A stretch of DNA of 19,006 nt from Sphaerochaeta sp. UBA5849 (GTDB taxonomy: Bacteria; Spirochaetota; Spirochaetia; Sphaerochaetales; Sphaerochaetaceae): assembly GCA_002432715.1 (NCBI GenBank), contig DJGJ01000069.1, positions 1 to 19,006 on the forward strand. The letters are read 5' to 3'. Both the position numbers and the translations under genes were made by a program. Positions 14,304 to 19,006 of this stretch are shown here, one piece after another. How positions within the stretch are numbered: the stretch's first letter is position 1; every line of letters starts with the position of its first letter. The notes under the pieces are model-generated. The model worked only from the letters and a program-made list of their open reading frames with translations, had not been told where the DNA came from and did no database searches.

Positions 14304-15788
14304 ATGAGGCATCATGACCACACAAGAGTACTCACCTCATCGGGCTTAATACAAGGGTGTATTGATAATGGCGTGTCAAGCTGGAAGGGAATACCGTATG
14401 CCTTACCGTTAGCGGATTCTTCATGGTTCTCTCCGCCTCAACCGGTAAGACAGTACGAAAATGAGTATGATGCCACAGTATATAGCGGGATATGTCCGCA
14501 ACGAAGCCTGCTGCGAAAGAAATATTCCGCTGCCTGTCTCACCTTGAATATTTGGTCGCCTCAGGCAGATCACAAGCGGCGTCCCGTTCTCTTTTATATC
14601 CATGGAGGTTCCTTTACCCATGGTTCCGGCAGTGAATCATACTATCATGGAGCTTACCTCTCGAGGACGCAGGATATTGTGGTGGTCACCTGCAATTATC
14701 GCTTGGGGATATTCGGATTTCTCGATTTTTCTCTTCTTAATCAAGAATTCAGCGGAAACAATGGTTTACGGGATGTCCTTACCGCACTTGCCTGGGTACA
14801 CGACCATATTGAAGATTTTGGAGGTGACCCACAAAATGTTACCGTGGTGGGACAATCCGCCGGTGCTACTTTGGTCAGTGCATTGGTTACCATGGAGTGT
14901 GCCCGTCCCTTTATTGCTCAAGCAATGATGATGAGTGGGGGACCCACTCAGCTTCAGTCGGTCGAAACATGTAGGAACACCACAAAATCCTTTTTGGAAA
15001 ATTCGGGTATCACTCGAGAAGAGCAATTACTTGAGCAGTCGATAGATGATCTCATCGGATTGCAGAAGCAGTTTATTCATGCGCATGGTATGGGCGCTGC
15101 AACCTTCAGAATAACCAGAGATGGAGATCTTGTGCCTCAGCTTCCCATTGCCGCAGCAAAGCATGGGCAGGTGAAAATTCCGATGCTTATCGGGACGACG
15201 AGAGAAGAGATGGGGTTTATGGCCATCAGACCCCTGGCTCGCCTTATTGATGTTACTTCAATCATACAGAAGGGGTTGTCTCAGGAAGATCCAAAAATAT
15301 TACGGGAATTAGAACAGGCTTATGATCATGAATACGGGGAGCATCGAAGTATTCCCATGATGTACAGTGACCTGTTGTTTCGAGTTGCAAGTATGTGGTT
15401 TGCCCAAGCTGCTTCACCGCATACGAACGTATGGATGTATCGGTTTGATTTTGAGAGTCGGGCACTGAGGATGAACGGGATGCATGCCGTCCACGCTTCT
15501 GATATCCCCTATCTCTTTGGTAATTTCACTCCAGTGGCAGTGCGCTCGCTGTTTGCTCTTGATCGGGACAAAAGTGCCATCCTGGCAGTAGCTGATGAAC
15601 TGCAGCATGATGTGGTGCAGTTCATGAGAAGTGGTCGTCTACCTTGGGATGTGTGTACTGATCACAGCGCGATGGGGAAATGTTACGATGATTCTCCATG
15701 GTATGAACCGATGATTCATGATCATATCGCAGAAATATATGCCCACACTGCATACTATCGCAACAGTTTCGCAGGAATTCCGCTGTAA
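14304..15788 (+). CDS. Type-B carboxylesterase family hydrolase
   Basis: A 494-residue protein of standard length. Oxyanion-hole motif FYIHGGSFTHGS (about 97-108), NYRLGIFGFLD (131-141), GGDPQNVTVVGQSAGA with nucleophile S185 (173-188). The acid is E301 or E302 (TTREEMGF), and the His is H397 in AVHASDIPYLFGN. The catalytic triad is therefore complete. No signal peptide, so cytoplasmic. Natural substrate unknown; the family hydrolyses esters of many kinds. Opening motif TSSGLIQGCIDNGVSSWKGIPYA fits the family start. Ribosome-binding site is weak (AAGGG-like) near the upstream stop, suggesting coupling to the DUF1801 gene. Confidence 0.88.
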   Translation: MRHHDHTRVLTSSGLIQGCIDNGVSSWKGIPYALPLADSSWFSPPQPVRQYENEYDATVYSGICPQRSLLRKKYSAACLTLNIWSPQADHKRRPVLFYIHGGSFTHGSGSESYYHGAYLSRTQDIVVVTCNYRLGIFGFLDFSLLNQEFSGNNGLRDVLTALAWVHDHIEDFGGDPQNVTVVGQSAGATLVSALVTMECARPFIAQAMMMSGGPTQLQSVETCRNTTKSFLENSGITREEQLLEQSIDDLIGLQKQFIHAHGMGAATFRITRDGDLVPQLPIAAAKHGQVKIPMLIGTTREEMGFMAIRPLARLIDVTSIIQKGLSQEDPKILRELEQAYDHEYGEHRSIPMMYSDLLFRVASMWFAQAASPHTNVWMYRFDFESRALRMNGMHAVHASDIPYLFGNFTPVAVRSLFALDRDKSAILAVADELQHDVVQFMRSGRLPWDVCTDHSAMGKCYDDSPWYEPMIHDHIAEIYAHTAYYRNSFAGIPL

Positions 15789-16037
15789 ATGGTAACTTCC
15801 TGAAAAAGTACCCCTCAAACTTGATGTATACCCACATTCCTCGCCTTTAACCAATAAATACGCCATGAATTCATATGATGGCAGGTCCCACACTCTTCTT
15901 CATACGGCTTCCAATTTGAGAACCTCGATACTGGAGCTACAAGACATACCTCAGCACATTCACACTCGTTAAAAAGAAGTTGTTGTGGAAATTGTGGACG
16001 TTCTAACTGGTACCGATAGATATCAGCATTTCCAAGC
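15789..16037. other. Intergenic region between convergent genes
   Basis: Lies between the stop of the esterase gene and the stop of the small gene at 16038. It contains repeat copy 4 at its right end. I see no gene and no clear terminator hairpin. Confidence 0.5.
15966..16019 (+). repeat. Dispersed intergenic repeat, copy 4
   Basis: Best match to copy 3 in its first 45 bp and to copy 1 in its core (GAAATTGTGGACGTT then TAACTGGTA and CGAT). It lies 177 bp after the esterase stop and 18 bp after the 3' end of the small AbiE-associated gene. Confidence 0.65.
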
Positions 16038-16232
16038 CTAAGAGTCAGCCGGTCCATCATCAGCCTTTCTTTGCTCCAACCAGTTCCTGAACCGCTCACC
16101 ACTAGTGGCAAGGCTATGCCTGTCCTTTTCAGACAGTTCGAACCGAGGTGCCGGATTATCGATGGAATTGGCAATATCCTGCAAGGTTTTTCGGGAAAAC
16201 TTGAAGACGGTTGTGAAGGAACTCATTGGCAT
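16038..16232 (-). CDS. Small protein of unknown function, third gene of the AbiE-like operon
   Basis: A 64-residue protein not recognised by me. It is hydrophilic, with a Phe-rich basic start (SSFTTVFKFSRKTLQDIANS), a central acidic segment and a C-terminal predicted helix (GERFRNWLEQRKADDG). No membrane segment, no Cys. Support for its being real: AAAGGGGAG at proper distance (7 bp) before ATG 16232, an 18-bp gap after the nucleotidyltransferase stop, and a length without rare interruptions. A second ATG two codons in is less well spaced. Being cotranscribed with an antitoxin-toxin pair suggests an accessory or modulator, but this is inference only. Confidence 0.6.
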   Translation of the reverse strand: MPMSSFTTVFKFSRKTLQDIANSIDNPAPRFELSEKDRHSLATSGERFRNWLEQRKADDGPADS

Positions 16233-16250
16233 GGTACTTCTCCCCTTTCA

Positions 16251-17291
16251 CTATCTTTGTAGCAGATTGATAGCCTGAACCGCATACGCAAAGGCCTCAG
16301 CGTCGAATTTTCTCAGCGGTGATAATTTGGCATACTTGGTCTTCCCGATATTCACTCCACTGAAACTTGAAGGATCGGTAACCCGGATGAACCTTTCTCT
16401 TTTCAACATGCATGCAGCCAAGTACATGGTCTTGCAAGCAGGAAGTATTGCTTTCTCCGCATTGAACCGCTCCCCAAAGATATGATTGGTGATACCCCTA
16501 ATGCCAAGCATATATTGACGATAATCATCGCGGTGATATTTTCCCTTGCTCGCGATGCAGGCTGAGGCCTCAATAGTGTCCTGCAATACCTCATCTGGAG
16601 AATTTGAGAGCCCTCGGTATGCCAGTTCCGCTGTGACCGTTGCAATATAAGAGGTATACACATCGTCATAATTGTCATGGGCATCCACGAGGACAGAAAC
16701 ATCATACAACTGCTTGATGATTTCCAATTCCTTGTCAACGCCAAACGGGATACCGGTGGTATGAGGTGCGAATGCTGTCAATTTGTCACCAAGTATGCAG
16801 TTGACACTTGGCATCGTTACTTCCACATAGGGCTCCCTGGTACTCAGGAACGGATGGTTGACCTTTCGTTTGACCAGAGTACAATAATGGTTTTCTTCGA
16901 AGAGGACGTCCAATAGGATGTGAAATTGAGCTCCCATCATCGGTGAGTCATAGGTGAATTTGTAATGGGCCTTGTCAATCTTGTTCTTACCTGTTCGAAT
17001 CTGCTGCTCCATCGAGTGAAATGGATAGATTTTTGCAGCTAGCTCGAGATAGAATTGCACATCGGTACCCGGCTGTACGATGATATCGATATCGGTGGAC
17101 AGTCTTCTCGGTTTCTCGAGAAGGAGCAACAGGCTGGTCCCGCCCTTGAAGATGAACAGCATACCCACCTTTGCGAGCGCTTCAAGCAACGCCAAAGCAA
17201 AGATGCTCCTTTCAAGGATGGAGTTGTCTACGGTGAAACCACTTCTGATTTTCTCTATATGCTCACGTGTGAAACAGTCTGACTTCACCAT
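16251..17291 (-). CDS. AbiEii-type nucleotidyltransferase
   Basis: A 346-residue protein with the complete motif set: FKGGTSL (48-54), LSTDIDIIV with the catalytic D-x-D (D67, D69), a third acidic strand ILLDVLF (D128), LGDKLTAFAP with K170, and KQLYDVSVL (193-201) where AbiEii has its K..YD motif. Known AbiEii/MenT-type toxins transfer nucleotides, in studied cases to tRNA 3' ends; the target here is unknown. All catalytic residues are present, so activity is plausible. ATG starts 3 bp after the regulator gene stop; the Shine-Dalgarno (GGGGTGA) lies within the regulator's last codons. It differs in sequence from the partial AbiEii at 1-564, so the two are not recent duplicates. Confidence 0.88.
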   Translation of the reverse strand: MVKSDCFTREHIEKIRSGFTVDNSILERSIFALALLEALAKVGMLFIFKGGTSLLLLLEKPRRLSTDIDIIVQPGTDVQFYLELAAKIYPFHSMEQQIRTGKNKIDKAHYKFTYDSPMMGAQFHILLDVLFEENHYCTLVKRKVNHPFLSTREPYVEVTMPSVNCILGDKLTAFAPHTTGIPFGVDKELEIIKQLYDVSVLVDAHDNYDDVYTSYIATVTAELAYRGLSNSPDEVLQDTIEASACIASKGKYHRDDYRQYMLGIRGITNHIFGERFNAEKAILPACKTMYLAACMLKRERFIRVTDPSSFSGVNIGKTKYAKLSPLRKFDAEAFAYAVQAINLLQR

Positions 17292-17294
17292 ACA

Positions 17295-18029
17295 TCACCC
17301 CTGAACCGTAAGTTCGATTGACGTCTTGCCTCGAAGGAATCCAAACACATCCTTCACTTTGTTCCTTCTTCGTGCGTAACGTAGCATTGAGACCTGGTCG
17401 ATGCGGTATTTTTCGAACATCGTCTCGATCGCAGTGGCATAATCACCTTTGGAAAGCATCAGGCTCTTATTCGCAAACAGATCAACGATCAACTTCTCCA
17501 AAGGCACCTGATATGGCTCTCTGTCAGACTTGGGAGCCTCTGTGACCAAGCGGTCGATGATGATCCCATCATCGGTGCCATATTGCAGTAGCTCTTGGGC
17601 CTTGGGTCTCAGCAATACCCTGCCTGGGAATTTCTCAACAAGGGAAGAGAACACAAAATCACAACCGTCCTTCTCCACCTCGACGAAGATCTTATTGTGT
17701 GCCAACTGGTGATTGAAGAACTCATTGAGCCAGGACAACTCCCAAACCCTATAAGAAAGTAGAGGGAACTGCTCCTGCATGTGTCCAATCACCTGCTGAG
17801 CTGCATGGGAATATACCCCGGTGAAGACGCTTTTCTTCGGCTCCTTCCCAACTTTCTTGTATTGATTGCGTCCAACCCTGACGATCAGGGCCGAATCGTG
17901 CAGGGTCCCCATCAAATTTCTTAGTTGAGTCTCCTTGAAGGATGGCTCGACAATCCGTGCGGCATGCAGGATCTGCTGTCTCGTACACGTGCCATCGGGC
18001 AATTTTCGTATGACTGCATGCTTGTTCAT
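17295..18029 (-). CDS. AbiEi-like regulator/antitoxin (DUF6577-type)
   Basis: A 244-residue protein from ATG 18029, chosen because GGAGGGG stands 6 bp before it; an ATG at 18050 lies within the operator palindrome and one at 18035 abuts the Shine-Dalgarno sequence. N-terminal winged-helix-like part: FKETQLRNLMGTLHDSALIVRVGRNQY (about 31-58). The rest (LNEFFNHQLAHNKIFVEVEKDG, EAPKSDREP, PLEKLIVDLFA) fits proteins annotated DUF6577 that accompany AbiEii, and mirrors the AbiEi core. Probable job: bind the boxes around its promoter and counter the nucleotidyltransferase at 16251. First gene of the operon. A truncated copy of its first 45 codons stands at 18836-18973. Confidence 0.75.
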   Translation of the reverse strand: MNKHAVIRKLPDGTCTRQQILHAARIVEPSFKETQLRNLMGTLHDSALIVRVGRNQYKKVGKEPKKSVFTGVYSHAAQQVIGHMQEQFPLLSYRVWELSWLNEFFNHQLAHNKIFVEVEKDGCDFVFSSLVEKFPGRVLLRPKAQELLQYGTDDGIIIDRLVTEAPKSDREPYQVPLEKLIVDLFANKSLMLSKGDYATAIETMFEKYRIDQVSMLRYARRRNKVKDVFGFLRGKTSIELTVQG

Positions 18030-18044
18030 ACACATCCCCTCCTC

Positions 18045-18084
18045 AGCCATTTCGGCAAATTTTCATTTTTTTGCCGTTCTGGCT
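18045..18084. promoter_or_regulatory. Operator box A of the AbiE-like operon
   Basis: AGCCATTTCGGCAAA (18045-18059), 10 bp, then TTTGCCGTTCTGGCT (18070-18084), an inverted repeat matching at 12 of 15 positions. Each arm is itself GCC-N5-GGC. It lies between the -10 and the ribosome-binding site, so a bound protein would block transcription. Confidence 0.75.
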
Positions 18085-18089
18085 GAATT

Positions 18090-18118
18090 AGTATACCAAG
18101 AGATTCTTACAAAGTCAC
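18090..18118 (-). promoter_or_regulatory. Promoter of the AbiE-like operon, between two operator boxes
   Basis: On the minus strand GTGACT (18113-18118), 17 bp, TATACT (18090-18095). Box A begins 5 bp downstream of the -10 and box B 1 bp upstream of the -35. Confidence 0.65.
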
Positions 18119-18119
18119 T

Positions 18120-18159
18120 AGCCATTTCGGCAAATCCTAAGATTTTTGCCGTTTTGGCT
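18120..18159. promoter_or_regulatory. Operator box B of the AbiE-like operon
   Basis: AGCCATTTCGGCAAA (18120-18134), 10 bp, TTTGCCGTTTTGGCT (18145-18159). Same arms, loop length and total size as box A, 75 bp away centre to centre. Only three bases separate the right arms' middle parts. Confidence 0.75.
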
Positions 18160-18182
18160 TTCTGGCAGGACTGTCGCCCCGC

Positions 18183-18329
18183 CTAACTTGAGATAAGGAG
18201 CACAATTCTTGATCCCTGTTCCAAATTAGGATTGCGAGGAAGCGCTAGAATTCGCTTCAGGGTTTTCTTATCTTGCTTTGTCCAGTATTCAAAATCCTGC
18301 CAGGCATCGTCCGTCCTTGCCTTACTCAT
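18183..18329 (-). pseudogene. Truncated YoeB/Txe toxin gene
   Basis: The 48 codons from ATG 18329 begin as a textbook YoeB/Txe toxin: DDAWQDFEYWTKQDKKTLKRI. After RNP the sequence leaves the family pattern (no GKPE, no WSRRI-x-xEHRLVY) and ends at a stop at 18183, against about 85 residues for an intact toxin. The residues used for mRNA cleavage lie mainly in the missing half (Arg and His near 65 and 83), so it should be inactive. Its ATG overlaps the antitoxin stop by 8 bp, the normal arrangement, so a whole relB-yoeB pair once stood here. The break is 24 bp before operator box B of the AbiE-like operon, suggesting the junction came from arrival of that unit. Confidence 0.8.
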
Positions 18330-18585
18330 GTACATCCACCTCGTGGATAGTACCTCCGGTCGACTCCATCTGGGCAATCGATTTCTTGAGTCTTGCCATA
18401 TTCTGGTCGCTGTAGAACGGATCGACGGCCACCTCAAAAGGGATGCGCTTCTCCCTGGCTACCTTCGTGGCGAAGATGGTGAAAGCCGCGGTAGGTGTCA
18501 AGCCAAGTTCCCGACAAGCCTTCTCCATATTGTTCTTCAAGTCCGCATCCATGCGGAAATTAATATTTACGGTTGACTGTCCCAT
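18322..18585 (-). CDS. RelB/DinJ-family antitoxin
   Basis: An 87-residue protein from ATG 18585 (AGGAG 6 bp before); a start 20 codons further up lacks a ribosome-binding site. N-terminal ribbon-helix-helix TVNINFRMDADLKNNMEKACRELGLTPTAAFTIFATKVARE (about 4-45) is typical DinJ/RelB DNA-binding; the Asp/Glu-rich C-terminus (QMESTGGTIHEVDVHE) is the toxin-binding tail. It appears intact while its toxin is truncated, so it now stands alone. It may still repress its promoter at 18607-18635 or neutralise related toxins elsewhere. Confidence 0.88.
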   Translation of the reverse strand: MGQSTVNINFRMDADLKNNMEKACRELGLTPTAAFTIFATKVAREKRIPFEVAVDPFYSDQNMARLKKSIAQMESTGGTIHEVDVHE

Positions 18586-18606
18586 ACGATTCTCCTCTCT
18601 TCCTAC

Positions 18607-18635
18607 AAGATAGTATTCTGTAAAGCAGATGCCAA
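18607..18635 (-). promoter_or_regulatory. Candidate promoter of the relB-like gene
   Basis: On the minus strand TTGGCA (18630-18635), 17 bp, TATCTT (18607-18612). Just upstream, a CATAT...ATATG inverted motif near 18648-18663 could be an operator for the ribbon-helix-helix protein. Confidence 0.5.
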
Positions 18636-18644
18636 TTTTTATCA

Positions 18645-18806
18645 TTACATATCAAGATATATGCTATTGCAAACCGTTAGGCAAAGAGAGTAACTACCTT
18701 CCAACAAGTATCGTGGCAACTTTACGACTTCCGGGGTGACTTCCTGGGTAACCTCCGGGGTAGCTTTCGGGATAACTAGCGCTTCTGAAGATGTCGTCGT
18801 ACTCAT
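18645..18806 (-). pseudogene. Scrap of an AlbA/RecG-like ATPase gene (TPEV linker)
   Basis: A 53-codon frame carrying ATPEVTQEVTPEVVKL, the linker of AlbA/RecG-like ATP-binding proteins. What lies before and after does not fit the family and there is no credible ribosome-binding site. It is a second, shorter piece of the family already found broken at 8126-8417; the two differ in sequence and are separate relics. The 53 codons are probably not a functional protein. Confidence 0.55.
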
Positions 18807-18835
18807 CAGACAGACAATGAAAAGATTATGGGAGT

Positions 18836-18973
18836 TCAATCGTGCAGGGTTCCCATCAAATACCTGAGTTGCGTCTCCTTGAAGGAGAACGCGACAATCC
18901 GAGCTGCACGCAGGATCTGCTGTCCTGAACATGTGCCATCGGGGAATTCCCGAAGGATTGCATGCTTGTTCAT
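18836..18973 (-). pseudogene. Truncated second copy of the AbiEi-like regulator gene
   Basis: From ATG 18973 the 45 codons MNKHAILREFPDGTC... to MGTLHD match the first 45 of the regulator at 17295-18029 at 35 of 45 positions. Immediately after LHD a TGA occurs and similarity ends, at the point corresponding to codon 46. The upstream operator arm (18990-19004) is also copied. The Shine-Dalgarno is weaker than in the full gene. It is a decayed or replaced regulator, not a working gene. Confidence 0.85.
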
Positions 18974-18989
18974 ACACAGCAGCTTCCTC

Positions 18990-19006
18990 AGCCATTTCGG
19001 CAAATT
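18990..19006. promoter_or_regulatory. Third operator arm, cut by the window edge
   Basis: AGCCATTTCGGCAAA at 18990-19004, identical to the left arms of boxes A and B and placed relative to the truncated regulator copy much as box A is to the full gene. The matching right arm would lie past 19006. Confidence 0.7.

Noticed and set aside
914..16019. The four dispersed repeats as a CRISPR array or integron attC sites
   Set aside because: Copies are kilobases apart with no spacer pattern. They are not palindromic and do not show consistent attC core sites, and no integrase or Cas gene is present.

Overview
The window is 19 kb of bacterial chromosome, roughly half G+C by eye, with Shine-Dalgarno sites of the AGGAGG type and sigma70-like promoters. 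It mixes two kinds of DNA: a conserved housekeeping block (comM-dprA, a large radical SAM protein) and accessory DNA rich in toxin-antitoxin (TA) genes, gene fragments and repeats. The gene set and style (radical SAM protein with a cobalamin-like N-terminus, comM-dprA, many AbiE-like and DUF4143 genes, debris of AlbA/RecG-like ATPases) would fit a free-living spirochaete such as Sphaerochaeta. That assignment is inference from recall; nothing in the window proves it.

Layout. 1-564: C-terminal part of an AbiEii-type nucleotidyltransferase running in from the left. 1047-3482 (-): radical SAM protein, with a copy of the same intergenic repeat on each side. 3828-4166: remnant of a DUF6076-like gene. 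4483-5876: AAA/DUF4143 ATPase behind a strong promoter that lies inside four 23-bp tandem repeats. 5962-6582 (-): solitary AbiEi-like regulator. 6691-7915 (-): XRE regulator overlapping an ImmA/IrrE metallopeptidase. 8126-8417 (-): broken 3' end of an AlbA/RecG-like ATPase. 8534-10105: HTH plus pRiA4 ORF-3-like protein. 10168-13601 (-): an overlapping comM-dprA-RAYT cluster, with a perfect 18-bp inverted repeat at the RAYT 3' end. 13912-15788: DUF1801 protein and type-B carboxylesterase, again with a repeat copy on each side. 16038-18029 (-): AbiE-like operon (regulator, nucleotidyltransferase, 64-residue protein of unknown function) whose promoter sits between two identically built 40-bp palindromic boxes. 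18183-18585 (-): intact RelB/DinJ antitoxin with a truncated YoeB/Txe toxin. 18645-19006: more debris, including a second, truncated copy of the AbiE-like regulator gene with its operator.

How it fits together. The AbiE-like operon is the most complete defence or TA unit: regulator and nucleotidyltransferase are 3 bp apart, a third small gene follows after 18 bp, and the operator boxes predict autoregulation. The right end looks like successive TA modules replacing or interrupting one another. The most unusual pattern is a four-copy family of about 50-60 bp intergenic repeats. One pair brackets the radical SAM gene and another brackets the DUF1801-esterase pair, each as direct repeats, as if whole gene units had moved as repeat-bounded cassettes. 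No tRNA, rRNA or CRISPR array was seen.
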